A stretch of DNA of 12,641 nt from an uncultured Lachnospiraceae bacterium (GCA_947653315.1 CANTGP010000042.1:1-12641), one strand, 5' to 3'. Shown: positions 1 to 7,875, counted from the first letter of the stretch. Notes: a model not told the origin generated them from the letters alone. A program made the numbers and translations.

Positions 1-2
1 TT

Positions 3-95
3 GTATCTGTACCTCAAAGTGTGAATCAGATATCGTATAATAAATTTGAGGATACGAAGAAGTATTTGGAGGAAAGTAAGGGTATTTATACATAA
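3..95 (+). CDS. C-terminal tail of an unidentified protein (partial)
   Basis: An open frame enters from the left edge of the window and reads 30 residues before a TAA at 93-95. The visible residues are polar and lysine-rich and end in KKYLEESKGIYT, which looks like an ordinary protein C-terminus rather than random translation. The other two plus-strand frames stop within the first 41 bases. No family can be assigned from so short a piece, and there is no motif. It could be chance, because the sequence is AT-rich and short; the sequence to the left would decide. Confidence 0.35.
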   Translation, partial: VSVPQSVNQISYNKFEDTKKYLEESKGIYT

Positions 96-464
96 GGTTA
101 AGAATATTATAAAGTAAATCACGGAATTTTACAATAATTTTGTGAAGGATGAAGGAACGGTCCGGTCTCTTTGCCGAAGGAAAACCTGGAACAGACCGGA
201 TTTCATAACTAGGAGGCCGAAGGCTGAATGGTTGGCGTTGCTGGACACGGGGCGGACAGCGGCGGATGAATCAAAGAATATGTAGTATGCCGCAGGACAA
301 TTATCCACGGTATGTGCACCGGCTGGCACATCGGAGGGGATGTATTTAATAATAACAGGAAAGTTTTGAACTTAAACATGTGGCCGGGTCTTTCGTAGGA
401 TAGATGTGCTGCGTCATTACATTACATATTGATAAAAAAAACATATTGTCAAATTCAGAAGGAA
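96..464. other. Gene-poor stretch with no convincing coding sequence
   Basis: No convincing gene was found in these 369 bases. Visible structures are an 8-bp inverted repeat (TCCGGTCT at 161-168 with AGACCGGA at 193-200) lacking a T-run, and a direct repeat ACATATTG at 424-431 and 441-448 flanking an A-run. A minus-strand frame of 66 codons at 129-329 resembles no family I know. The stretch may be a degraded gene remnant or a regulatory region. I cannot name a function. Confidence 0.4.
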
Positions 465-507
465 GTGTGTAATCTGCATTAGGGGTAATGCAGGGGCACG
501 CTTTTTT
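465..507 (+). terminator. Two-tier hairpin terminator
   Basis: The inner perfect hairpin is TGCATTA (475-481), loop GGGG, TAATGCA (486-492). An outer stem pairs GTGTGT (465-470) with GCACGC (496-501), using two G-U pairs. Six T residues follow directly (502-507). This fits a Rho-independent terminator for a plus-strand transcript arriving from the left. Its right arm and T-run resemble those of the terminator at 7215-7273. Confidence 0.65.
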
Positions 508-534
508 CTTGTCCGTTACAGACTCATTTAGGAT

Positions 535-561
535 AAAATGCCGTTGAAGCGGCGCATTTTT
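535..561. terminator. Candidate bidirectional terminator hairpin
   Basis: AAAATGCCG (535-543) can pair with CGGCGCATTTT (550-560) around a TTGAAG loop, with a two-base CG bulge in the right arm. The stem is flanked by A residues on the left and T residues on the right, so it could act on either strand. It lies between the terminator at 465-507 and the XRE-permease gene and may insulate that gene. The bulge makes it weaker than a textbook terminator. Confidence 0.4.
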
Positions 562-689
562 GCGGATTCTACTTTCCGTAGATTGTTCTTGGCGGGACGT
601 ATATGATAGGATGGACGGGACGGGGATAAGATTTAGGCAGGGAGCAATGGGGCAAGACGCGGACGTAAGGGAAAGGATGCGGTTTCGAT

Positions 690-2450
690 ATGGATAATGT
701 GAAGTTCGGGAAGTTTATCAAGGAGTCCAGGCACGAATGCGGAATGACGCAGAAGCAGCTTGCGGAGCAGCTTCATGTGTCCGATAAGGCGGTTTCCAAA
801 TGGGAGAACGGGATTGGCTTTCCGGATATCAAACTTTTGGAACCGCTTGCGGAATGTCTTGGAGTGAGCCTGCTGGAGCTGATGCAGGGGGAAAAAAGCA
901 GGACGGAGCAAATAGGGACGGAGGAAGCCGGCCAGGTGTTGGCGGATACGGTTTCACAGTCAGGGAAAATGGAGGAGAAACGGATTTGGATGGGAAAGAT
1001 CAAACTCCTGCTGGCGGTCAGTGTGTTGGGGATGTTGTATTTGGGGTTTGCCGGGATTTCCTGCATTTTAGGATTGGACGGAAAGCGGGGAGGAGAGGAA
1101 AGTGCGGTATGGCAGGCAGAAGGATGGTATGGGAATCCGGTGGTTTTTTACGTATGGGTGGGGATTTTTGTCACAGGCTGTATGGCTGCGGCGTTTTTTC
1201 TCCTGTGGAAAGCACAGCAACTTCCGGTTTTCGGGGTGCGGATCGGAAGGCACAGGCTGAAAGGGTTTTTAACGGTTCTTATGGATATTTTGGTGGTGGT
1301 GCTGCTGCATACCTATATGGCGAATATTGCCAATAACAGGCAACAGTTGGAACGGCTGCCGGAAGCCATTCCCGTAACGGCATATTTGTCCAACCATAAC
1401 GGGAGTATGCGGGCGCAGATTGATATTAAGGAAGAAGTGGTACATAAACTGGAAAATTCGGCGTATGTGGAGGAACTGGATTTGACGGTGCGTCTGAAAG
1501 CGGGGATTGACAGGGTTGAGCCGGATAACTGGAATACGCTGGATTTGTTTTTGTGCGGTATAAACAGGATGGAAGCGGCCGGTGGTTTGGAAGAAGATTC
1601 CGTTGTCTGGAATGCGGGAAGGGATGCTTCCGTTTTTGAAGGAAAGGAGAATCTGTGTGTGGTGTCCAAACAGTTGATGGAGGAAAAGGGATGGAAATTG
1701 GGAGAAAAAATCAATCTGTGCCTGTATTATTACTACCGTGGCGGGCGGAAGAACCAGGAGTTGTTTATGGAGCCGTTGGAGGATGCGGAGTATGAAATCG
1801 TGGGATATGCGGATTTTTTGACGGACATGCAGGAGAAGAACGGACTGACCCCGCCGGATATCCTGGTGCCTTTCGGGGCGGTCAGGGAGTCCCATCATAG
1901 ACAGGGAATCCGGTTTGTGGCGCATTCCGCATGTTTTACGGTGGGGGATTCCCTGCATTTGAATGATTTCAAGCAGGAAATGAAAGATTTGGGGCTGCGC
2001 AGTATTGCGCCGCTTTCCACGGAGGAGTCTTATGAGGGGGATACGCTGAATGTCAATGATTCCGTATTTATCAGTACCGCAAGCCGTTTAAGGCAGTTAA
2101 TCGGTACGGCGCTGGCGTTTTATCCGGTTCTGCTGGTGCTGATTGTCTGTGCAGGGTATTTGGTGGCGCTTTTGCTGCTGCAAAGCCGCAGGAAGGAAAT
2201 GGCGCTATTGCGTTCCATCGGTATTGGCAGGGCAAGGTGTTTTTTCCTTTTTTTCAGGGAGCAGTTTTTACTGACACTTAGCGGCGTTTTGGCGGGAAGC
2301 CTGATTGCGGTGCTGCTCCATGGGAATTACGGGGGGAATTCGGCGTTTACGGGATGCATGGTGGGAATCTGCTATCTCTTAGGGAACAGTTTTGCGCTTT
2401 GGCGGCTGCTGAAGGTGGGTGTAATGGAAGCGTTGGCAAAGGCGCAATGA
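690..2450 (+). CDS. XRE-domain/FtsX (MacB-type) ABC permease fusion
   Basis: This 586-residue protein joins a DNA-binding domain to an ABC permease. Residues 6-65 are an XRE/Cro helix-turn-helix, with the recognition region around MTQKQLAEQLHVSDKAVSKW and the following WENG. Two hydrophobic segments follow (about 104-128 and 150-173). A MacB-like permease then begins: a membrane segment at about 192-212, a large external domain (about 215-465), and three membrane segments at about 475-498, 519-543 and 555-573, with the FtsX-like sequence RRKEMALLRSIGIGRAR after the first of these. The family exports or extracts lipids, peptides or antibiotics using energy from a partner ATPase. The start has an AAGGGAAAGG stretch upstream at 667-676. 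The ATPase gene follows directly, so the two are co-expressed. I infer a membrane-tethered regulator that may sense the transporter's substrate; its DNA target is unknown, most simply its own promoter. Confidence 0.85.
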   Translation: MDNVKFGKFIKESRHECGMTQKQLAEQLHVSDKAVSKWENGIGFPDIKLLEPLAECLGVSLLELMQGEKSRTEQIGTEEAGQVLADTVSQSGKMEEKRIWMGKIKLLLAVSVLGMLYLGFAGISCILGLDGKRGGEESAVWQAEGWYGNPVVFYVWVGIFVTGCMAAAFFLLWKAQQLPVFGVRIGRHRLKGFLTVLMDILVVVLLHTYMANIANNRQQLERLPEAIPVTAYLSNHNGSMRAQIDIKEEVVHKLENSAYVEELDLTVRLKAGIDRVEPDNWNTLDLFLCGINRMEAAGGLEEDSVVWNAGRDASVFEGKENLCVVSKQLMEEKGWKLGEKINLCLYYYYRGGRKNQELFMEPLEDAEYEIVGYADFLTDMQEKNGLTPPDILVPFGAVRESHHRQGIRFVAHSACFTVGDSLHLNDFKQEMKDLGLRSIAPLSTEESYEGDTLNVNDSVFISTASRLRQLIGTALAFYPVLLVLIVCAGYLVALLLLQSRRKEMALLRSIGIGRARCFFLFFREQFLLTLSGVLAGSLIAVLLHGNYGGNSAFTGCMVGICYLLGNSFALWRLLKVGVMEALAKAQ

Positions 2451-2509
2451 GGAAGGAACAGGATGAATGGTTTCAGGGAAACCGGGATTGGGAAAGGATG
2501 GGAAGCGGA

Positions 2510-3181
2510 ATGGAGATTTTACGGGCGGAAAAAGTCAGTTACAGTTACCGGACAAAATATCAGAAGGTGGATGCGGTGCGGGATGTGAGCTGTGCCTTCG
2601 ACACGGGGACGGTATATGCCATTGTGGGAAAATCAGGCAGCGGCAAAAGTACGCTTTTGTCCTTGTTTGCAGGGCTGGACCTACCGGATGAGGGCGGGAT
2701 TTATGTTCAGGGACAGCCGCTAAAGGAAATGGACAGGGATGCGTACCGGTTAAGGCAGGCTTCGGTGGTGTACCAGTCTTTCCATCTCTTTCCTTTGTTG
2801 AATGCCTTGGAAAACGTTATGCTTCCCATGGAGTTCCAACGGATTCCGAAGAAAGAGGCAGGAAGGAGGGCGCGGGAAATCCTCCGCAGGGTAGGACTTA
2901 CGGATAAGGTATACCGTCAGTTCCCAAAAATGATGAGTGGCGGCGAGCAGCAGCGGGTGGCAATCGCCCGGGCGGTAGCGGCGGGCGGTGAGATTATCCT
3001 GGCGGACGAACCTACCGGCAATCTGGATTCGGAGAATGAGGAAAAAATTGTCGGATTGCTGAAATCGTTGGCGCATGAGGACGGCTATACGGTCATTGTC
3101 ATTACCCATAACCCGAAAGTGGAAGAAGCGGCGGACCATGTATTCCGGATGGAAGACGGGATGCTTTGGCATGTGCGGTGA
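2510..3181 (+). CDS. ABC transporter ATP-binding protein (MacB/LolD type)
   Basis: This is a 223-residue cytoplasmic ATPase expected to drive the two flanking FtsX-type permeases. Visible motifs, numbered from this start, are Walker A GKSGSGKST (40-48), Q-loop Gln89, signature MSGGEQQRVAIARA (142-155), Walker B IILADEPTGNLD (162-173) and the switch histidine in VITHNP (His200). All catalytic residues are intact. The start at 2510 gives the usual family length and begins MEILRAEKV, as such proteins normally do. An in-frame ATG at 2447 overlaps the upstream stop as ATGA and would add 21 polar residues, so translational coupling from there is possible. A second permease follows after a 112-bp gap, consistent with an ATPase plus two-permease cassette like those for antimicrobial peptide resistance. 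The substrate is not determined. Confidence 0.93.
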   Translation: MEILRAEKVSYSYRTKYQKVDAVRDVSCAFDTGTVYAIVGKSGSGKSTLLSLFAGLDLPDEGGIYVQGQPLKEMDRDAYRLRQASVVYQSFHLFPLLNALENVMLPMEFQRIPKKEAGRRAREILRRVGLTDKVYRQFPKMMSGGEQQRVAIARAVAAGGEIILADEPTGNLDSENEEKIVGLLKSLAHEDGYTVIVITHNPKVEEAADHVFRMEDGMLWHVR

Positions 3182-3293
3182 GACGGACATCGGTCCGCAG
3201 GGGAAAACGGTATCTTGGCGGAGCGGTTTGGCAGGGTGATTTCCGGCGGCGGGCGGAAGGCATAGGACATACAGGGAAAGGCAGGGTGATTGG

Positions 3294-5123
3294 ATGGTGG
3301 TAAAGAACAGTATCCGCCAGTTATGGAGGATGAAGGGGCATACGGCGTTATTTTTGGTTCTGTTGTTTCTTGCTTCCGGCATGTTCAGCGTGGGAATGGG
3401 ATTTTGGGCGCTGAACCAGCGGAATATGGAGGCATACGAGGACTCGTTCATGACCGTCGGGACGGTGGAACAAAGTGCGAACGCCGTACAGGAAATCGAA
3501 AAATGGGACGCGGAGACAAAGAGTTATCATTTATACAGCAGAAATGTCTATGATTCTTACGTACCGGAATCGGTACTTTTTTTTGAAGGGGCGGATTATC
3601 TGTCAGGACCGGAAAAGCGTGTGACCTACACGGCATATCATCCGGGATTGAAACCTTATGACGGGATTGCCCAATCCGTGGTATTGGAACTTACCCCTGT
3701 GGAGGATGCGGTACCGGACCATCCGGTGAAAATGGAAATCAAACGGATTCTGTACGGACCGGGACTGCTGGAAGGCAGCGTCATCCGTTTCTGCGACCAT
3801 AACAATCCCGCGCCAAAGATACTGTACCGGGACAAGACCTATGTGATGTCATTAATCAGCCGTCCCGGCCATGAGAGTGAGAAACAATTCCCGGAAGACC
3901 AGGTACGGGAATACTGTCCGGTACCGTTATTGGGCGCGGAGCAGTATACGCCGGACGGGACAAGGATGGAAGATACGGTGGAAGAAGGGCATTTCTGTGA
4001 TGAGGTCACGGAGGGATTTTATGGGACGGAGCGCGGGAAGCGCTGGCTCCGCTATGTGGAAACCGTGGATTACTGTGAATCGTTATTTCCCGTGGTCGGA
4101 ACGGATGACATTTACCTGATGATGCCTTTTTACAGTGGGGAGGCTTACATCAGTTCCGGCAGGGAATTTACGGAGGAAGAATATCTGGAAGGGCGGAAAG
4201 TCTGTTTGGTCCCGGAGCGTTTTGCTTCCCAAAACGGTCTTTCGGTCGGGGATTCGCTGCGCCTGACGCTGCTTACCGCCAACCATTACAGGAGCGCCGG
4301 ACAGCTTTTTTATATGAACTGGATGCGTTCGTATTCCCTTTTTAATGCAAAAGGGGAGATTTATGCCCCGTTTGAGGACAGTGAATATGAGATTACCGGG
4401 ATTTACGGGGGAAATACCGGTTTGGGCAATGAGTATGGCATGGGTTACTGCGAGGTGGTTATCCCGGCAGCTTCCGTAAAAAACAGTGATGCGGGAAATA
4501 TCGTGGAATACGGTCCGATGACGGGCAGTACCACTTCTTTTTGCATTGCGAACGGAACCATAGAGGAATATATGGAGAAATGGGGAAAACAGGGTGTAAA
4601 GAATGTGGAAATTACTTTCTATGACCGGGGCTATACGAAACTTTCCGCCGGCATTGAAAATATGAACAGTCTCGCACGTATTTTATCGGTGGTTGGGGCG
4701 GTCATGGTTCTTTTGGTGCTCGGTTATTTCCTATGGCTGTTTATTTTGCGTCAGGGGGAAAGGATTGCCGTGGAGCGTTCGCTGGGATTGACAAAAAGGC
4801 AGTGCTTTTTTTCCCTGTTTGGCGGGATTTTCCTGATTCTCCTTTTAGGCGGCGCGGGAGGCAGTATAACGGGGGGAATGCTGTCCGTGCGGTTGTCGGA
4901 CGGTATCGGGGAGACGGTTTATTATGATACGGCTTTCGGAAACAGCGCGGCGGTGGAGACGGAGGAAGGAAACCGGGCAGAAGATGACGGCTGGTATCCC
5001 GTAAATACGGCGGTTTGGTCAATGACGGCGGTGATTTTGGCGGGAAGCCTGATGGCGGTTGTGGGAATCGGCATTGTTCTTGCAAAGGAGCCGATGAAGA
5101 TGCTCGGAGGGAGGCAGGAATAA
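3294..5123 (+). CDS. FtsX-like (MacB-type) ABC transporter permease
   Basis: This is a 609-residue membrane protein with the MacB/FtsX layout: one N-terminal membrane segment (about 17-40), a very large external domain (about 41-460), and three C-terminal segments (about 465-486, 507-528 and 575-596). The loop after the second segment reads RQGERIAVERSLGLTKRQ, the cytoplasmic region expected to touch the ATPase in FtsX permeases. Unlike the first permease it has no DNA-binding domain. The start is supported by AGGGTGAT just upstream (3283-3290). A 12-bp direct repeat, GGCAGGGTGATT, occurs at 3230-3241 and 3280-3291, the second copy overlapping this ribosome binding site. Together with the XRE-permease fusion it probably forms a heterodimeric exporter. 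The external domain gives no clear substrate clue. Confidence 0.88.
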   Translation: MVVKNSIRQLWRMKGHTALFLVLLFLASGMFSVGMGFWALNQRNMEAYEDSFMTVGTVEQSANAVQEIEKWDAETKSYHLYSRNVYDSYVPESVLFFEGADYLSGPEKRVTYTAYHPGLKPYDGIAQSVVLELTPVEDAVPDHPVKMEIKRILYGPGLLEGSVIRFCDHNNPAPKILYRDKTYVMSLISRPGHESEKQFPEDQVREYCPVPLLGAEQYTPDGTRMEDTVEEGHFCDEVTEGFYGTERGKRWLRYVETVDYCESLFPVVGTDDIYLMMPFYSGEAYISSGREFTEEEYLEGRKVCLVPERFASQNGLSVGDSLRLTLLTANHYRSAGQLFYMNWMRSYSLFNAKGEIYAPFEDSEYEITGIYGGNTGLGNEYGMGYCEVVIPAASVKNSDAGNIVEYGPMTGSTTSFCIANGTIEEYMEKWGKQGVKNVEITFYDRGYTKLSAGIENMNSLARILSVVGAVMVLLVLGYFLWLFILRQGERIAVERSLGLTKRQCFFSLFGGIFLILLLGGAGGSITGGMLSVRLSDGIGETVYYDTAFGNSAAVETEEGNRAEDDGWYPVNTAVWSMTAVILAGSLMAVVGIGIVLAKEPMKMLGGRQE

Positions 5124-5211
5124 GTTTTTTAAAATAATTGAAGATTATTCTTTACAGCCTGCGTTTTAGTAAGTGTAGGAAGAAAAAGAAAGGGGTGAGG
5201 GTGTTTATCAT

Positions 5212-5745
5212 ATGATTGTGGGACAGGATGGGAAAAGGACAAAAGAAGAACGGTTATCGGCGATGATTGACACCTATCAGGGCCTTATCTTTTCGGTATG
5301 CTACAAAGTGGTGGGTGATTATTTTGCTGCGGAAGACCTGACACAGGAAACTTTTTTATCCGCTTTTAAAAATCTGGATACCTTCGAAGGGACGAATGAA
5401 AAAGCATGGCTGTGCCGGATTGCCACCAATAAGGGAATCGATTACCTGCGCGGAGCGGGCAGGCGGGCGGTGCCCACAGAAGATGTGTTTTTTGAGCAGC
5501 AGGCGGAAAACCGCGGGTCGCCGGAGGAAATCTGCCTGGAGGAGGAAGTAAGGGAGAGACTGTTAAGCTACTGCGGCAGGCTGCGTCCGCCTTATAATGA
5601 AATTGCAAAAGCCGTTTATTACGAGGAGAAGAAGGCGGATGAAATAGCAAGGGAGCGCGGGGAAAACATAAAAACCGTGCAGACGCAGATTTACAGGGCA
5701 AGGGACATGCTGAGGAAGCTGTATGGAAAGGAGAGGAGCGCATGA
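5212..5745 (+). CDS. ECF-type RNA polymerase sigma factor
   Basis: This 177-residue sigma-70 factor has the two-domain ECF layout. Region 2 spans about residues 19-83, with the characteristic DYFAAEDLTQETFLSAFKNL (36-55) and KAWLCRIATNKGIDYLR. Region 4 spans about 115-172, with its helix-turn-helix around EIARERGENIKTVQTQIYRARDMLRK. ECF factors redirect RNA polymerase to a small regulon, often its own operon, when an anti-sigma factor is inactivated. The start follows the purine-rich GAAAGGGGTGAGGG. The stop overlaps the next gene as ATGA, indicating translational coupling with its probable anti-sigma partner. The 88-bp upstream gap should contain the promoter, but I could not pick ECF -35 and -10 elements with confidence. 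Confidence 0.93.
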   Translation: MIVGQDGKRTKEERLSAMIDTYQGLIFSVCYKVVGDYFAAEDLTQETFLSAFKNLDTFEGTNEKAWLCRIATNKGIDYLRGAGRRAVPTEDVFFEQQAENRGSPEEICLEEEVRERLLSYCGRLRPPYNEIAKAVYYEEKKADEIARERGENIKTVQTQIYRARDMLRKLYGKERSA

Positions 5746-6263
5746 GGGAAGAAGGACGCGGGAACGGATTATACCGTTACCTGACGGATGATGAACTGGA
5801 AGCATTGGTTGCGGAAGTGGCAGACCATGGAATGCTGGCTCCGCCGACGTATTTAAAGGATTTGATTATGGAGGAAGCGGCAAAGCCCGCCATGCCGGCC
5901 GGGAACGGAAGGAAAAAGAAAATCGACCGGAAAACGGCAAAGATACAGCTTGCGGTTTACAGTCTGAAAATTGCCGGTGCGGCGGCAGCCGCGCTGTTCT
6001 GCCTGACCATGGTTCCCGTGGATATGGGAGGAAATACGGGAGATGCCGGAAACCGGAGGATGGAAAAGGAAATCGAGGAAGACATGGTACGTTACAGGGA
6101 AGAAAGCGAACGGATTCTTACGGAACCGGTGGTACAGGAGGACGGTATCGGCAGCTTTTTCGGAAATGTGCTTGGCATATTCGGGAACGGCAGGGAGGAA
6201 GATGCGTCTTCCTTATGGAACGGGATTACGGAATGGTTTGGAAACGGAGGAGCGGAAGAATGA
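5742..6263 (+). CDS. Putative membrane anti-sigma factor
   Basis: This 173-residue single-pass membrane protein lies directly behind the ECF sigma gene, overlapping it by four bases. An N-terminal cytoplasmic part (1-70) contains an acidic helical stretch LTDDELEALVAEV and APPTYLKDLIMEEA. One membrane segment is at about 71-92 and an external tail of about 80 residues follows. That topology and gene order are those of anti-sigma factors that hold the sigma factor at the membrane. It lacks the HxxxCxxC zinc motif of ZAS-type anti-sigma factors, so the role rests on context rather than a recognised domain. The external tail is rich in Gly, Asn, Glu and Phe and may sense the envelope. The stop overlaps the next start as ATGA. 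Confidence 0.7.
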   Translation: MREEGRGNGLYRYLTDDELEALVAEVADHGMLAPPTYLKDLIMEEAAKPAMPAGNGRKKKIDRKTAKIQLAVYSLKIAGAAAAALFCLTMVPVDMGGNTGDAGNRRMEKEIEEDMVRYREESERILTEPVVQEDGIGSFFGNVLGIFGNGREEDASSLWNGITEWFGNGGAEE

Positions 6264-6865
6264 ATAGGATGACAAGGAAAAAGAAAAGTGGTTTTTTAAC
6301 GTTTTGTTTTTCTTTCCTGCCCGGCGCGGGAGAGATGTATTTGGGATTCATGAAGATGGGAGCCAGTCTGATGGGGATGTTTTTTGCCCTGATTGGCGTG
6401 GCGTCTGTCCTGAATTTGCCGGTTTTGCTTTTTGCCGTAATCGTGGAATGGTTTTACAGCTTTTTCCATGTGCATAATTTGGCGGGATTGACGGATGAGG
6501 AATTTCTTGCCGTAGAAGACGGGTTCTTGTTCCGTTTGGATGCCTTTTTCGGTACGGACGGGAAAGTGGTGGAAAAATACCGGAAAACCATTGCCGTCGT
6601 TTTGGTGGTGGTGGGTGTCCTGCTTTTATGGAACGGCGTAAAAGATGCCTTTTATATTTACCTGCCGGAAGCGGTATGGCGCTTTATCCTGCGTATGGAG
6701 CGTACCGTGCCGAAAATCGTGACGGGAATCGTAATCATTGCCGGAGGCTGTTACATGATCCGGGGAAAACGTGAGGAATTGAAAGAGGTTATCGTGGATG
6801 TGGAAAGTACGGTACAGGATGTGCCGTCGGAAAGGAGCGGCTATGGAGCAGGGGAAAACCATTAG
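6260..6865 (+). CDS. TM2-like multi-pass membrane protein of the ECF operon
   Basis: This 201-residue membrane protein is predicted to have four hydrophobic segments, at about 33-50, 53-70, 110-126 and 152-168. The N-terminus, FCFSFLPGAGEMYLGFMKMG, resembles the TM2-domain signature in which a Pro-Gly turn precedes YLG and a glycine-rich helix, but it is not a full match. A polar stretch with DEEFLAVEDG lies between the two hairpins, and the tail is charged and cytoplasmic. The start overlaps the upstream stop (ATGA) with GGAGGAG at 6246-6252 in front. The end overlaps the next gene by 23 bases. Its position in the sigma operon suggests a function in envelope stress response or in modulating the anti-sigma factor. 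The biochemical role is unknown. Confidence 0.7.
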   Translation: MNRMTRKKKSGFLTFCFSFLPGAGEMYLGFMKMGASLMGMFFALIGVASVLNLPVLLFAVIVEWFYSFFHVHNLAGLTDEEFLAVEDGFLFRLDAFFGTDGKVVEKYRKTIAVVLVVVGVLLLWNGVKDAFYIYLPEAVWRFILRMERTVPKIVTGIVIIAGGCYMIRGKREELKEVIVDVESTVQDVPSERSGYGAGENH

Positions 6866-7214
6866 AATCCACAGGGTTGGGACGGTTACGTTCGGGTGTA
6901 TTTTAATCTTGTTCGGCGTATTGTTCCTTGCGCATATTTTTGTGCCGTGGCTGCGTTATGAGTATGTCCTGCGGCTTTGGCCGCTGGTATTCATCTTTCT
7001 CGGTATAGAAGTATTGGTGGGAAACCACCGGGTATCAAAAACGGATACGGCACAGTGTAAAACGGTAGGAAATGACGGGGAAGAAGGCGAAGGAATCCGG
7101 TTTGTTTATGACAAAACGGCAATTTTCCTGACCATGTGCTTAATGTTTTTTGCCATGGTGATGGCGGCGGCGGATTTCTGCGTGCGGTGTGAAGGGGGAT
7201 ACATTTGGTTTTAG
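6843..7214 (+). CDS. Small LiaI/LiaF-like transmembrane protein
   Basis: This 123-residue protein has three hydrophobic segments, at about 13-34, 43-60 and 93-112. The first two resemble the LiaI-LiaF-like transmembrane region (formerly DUF5668): a first helix ending near an aromatic turn, then RLWPLVFIFLGIEVLVG, which matches the family's LWPLxxIxxG core. Family members sit in the membrane and take part in or respond to cell-envelope stress signalling. The start was chosen because AAAGGAG (6830-6836) lies just upstream, within the end of the preceding gene, so the two are translationally coupled. It is the last gene of the four-gene ECF operon and is followed by a strong terminator. Its precise function is inferred only from family and context. 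Confidence 0.72.
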   Translation: MEQGKTIRIHRVGTVTFGCILILFGVLFLAHIFVPWLRYEYVLRLWPLVFIFLGIEVLVGNHRVSKTDTAQCKTVGNDGEEGEGIRFVYDKTAIFLTMCLMFFAMVMAAADFCVRCEGGYIWF

Positions 7215-7273
7215 GGTGTGCCGGAACGCTGTTCCGGAATGCCTTACAGGGGTAGGGACAGGCACGCCTTTTT
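7215..7273 (+). terminator. Terminator of the ECF operon
   Basis: A long stem pairs GGTGTGCC (7215-7222) with GGCACGCC (7261-7268), one pair being G-U, followed by TTTTT (7269-7273). A competing short hairpin CCGGAAC-GCT-GTTCCGG lies inside (7221-7237). It begins directly after the stop codon of the LiaI/LiaF-like gene. The right part resembles the terminator at 465-507. Confidence 0.65.
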
Positions 7274-7316
7274 AACCTCCGCCGTATAATAAACCATCAT
7301 TATGGATGGAGGTATT

Positions 7317-7817
7317 ATGAAAAATATGCCAAAAAACATTACTTACCGGACGACGAAAAGAGTCCTTGCTTTTGGGCTGTGCCTGCTCCTTCTTTGCGCC
7401 TGCTTTGCCGGCTGCGGGAAAGCAGACGGCAAGGCGGCGGACCATTCCGGCAAAAAGGCGGAAATCACCCTGAATGAAGTGGCGCATTCCATTTTTTATG
7501 CACCCATGTATGTTGCCATCGAAGAAGGTTATTTTGCGGAAGAAGGCATTGACCTGACTTTGGTTACCGGCTTCGGTGCGGACAAAACCATGACGGCAGT
7601 CCTTACCGGTGAAGCGGATATCGGTTTCATGGGAAGTGAAAGCACAATTTATACTTATGTAGGCGGTACGCAGGATTATGCGGTGAATTTCGCCCAACTG
7701 ACCCAGCGCGCCGGTAATTTCCTTGTGGCAAGGGAACCGTTGGATCATTTTTCCTGGGATATGTTAAAGGGAAAAGAAGTGTTGGGAGGACGCGCGGGCG
7801 GACGCTCACGTATTTGA
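7317..7817 (+). pseudogene. SsuA/NMT1-type substrate-binding lipoprotein, 3' end lost
   Basis: This is the first 166 residues of an ABC importer substrate-binding protein, about half the usual 320-340. A lipoprotein signal (KRVLAFGLCLLLLCACFAGC, with lipidated Cys33) is followed by a typical NMT1/THI5/SsuA domain: EITLNEVAHSIFYAPMYVAI, EEGYFAEEGIDLTLV, ADIGFMGSEST and KGKEVLGGRAGG. The family binds small ligands such as sulfonates, nitrate or thiamine precursors. The start at 7317 has GGAGG at 7308-7312, and a TATAAT box lies at 7285-7290. Homology ends after GRAGG; the frame then reads RSRI and stops, where the family normally continues with a Met-Pro-Glu segment. Another frame reads TLTYLKK (7802-7822), resembling the next family segment, so a small deletion may precede the junction. 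No permease or ATPase gene follows, consistent with interruption by the element to the right. Confidence 0.82.
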
Positions 7818-7848
7818 AAAAATGACGCTATCATGTTTGGGTAGTAAT

Positions 7849-7875
7849 AAAACAGCCATTTGGCTGTTTTTTATT
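7849..7875 (+). terminator. Terminator at the element's left edge
   Basis: AAAACAGCCA (7849-7858) pairs perfectly with TGGCTGTTTT (7861-7870), followed by further T residues (7871-7872). A-runs on the left make it plausible in both directions. It sits between the truncated lipoprotein gene and parA and would shield parA from read-through. The core ACAGCC/GGCTGT stem recurs in the terminator at 11994-12020. Confidence 0.7.

Noticed and set aside
36..41. Promoter -10 element TATAAT near the left edge
   Set aside because: No acceptable -35 element lies 16-18 bases upstream, and the region reads as a protein C-terminus.
800..1336. 178-codon plus-strand frame overlapping the XRE-permease gene
   Set aside because: It is a different frame of a clearly coding region, and its translation is Gly/Arg-rich without a motif.
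1269..1958. 229-codon minus-strand open frame
   Set aside because: It lies wholly inside the XRE-permease gene, has no recognisable domain, and is rich in His, Arg and Pro as expected for the antisense of a coding region.
2750..3451. 233-codon minus-strand open frame
   Set aside because: It is antisense to the ATPase gene and the start of the second permease, with no ribosome binding site or family resemblance.
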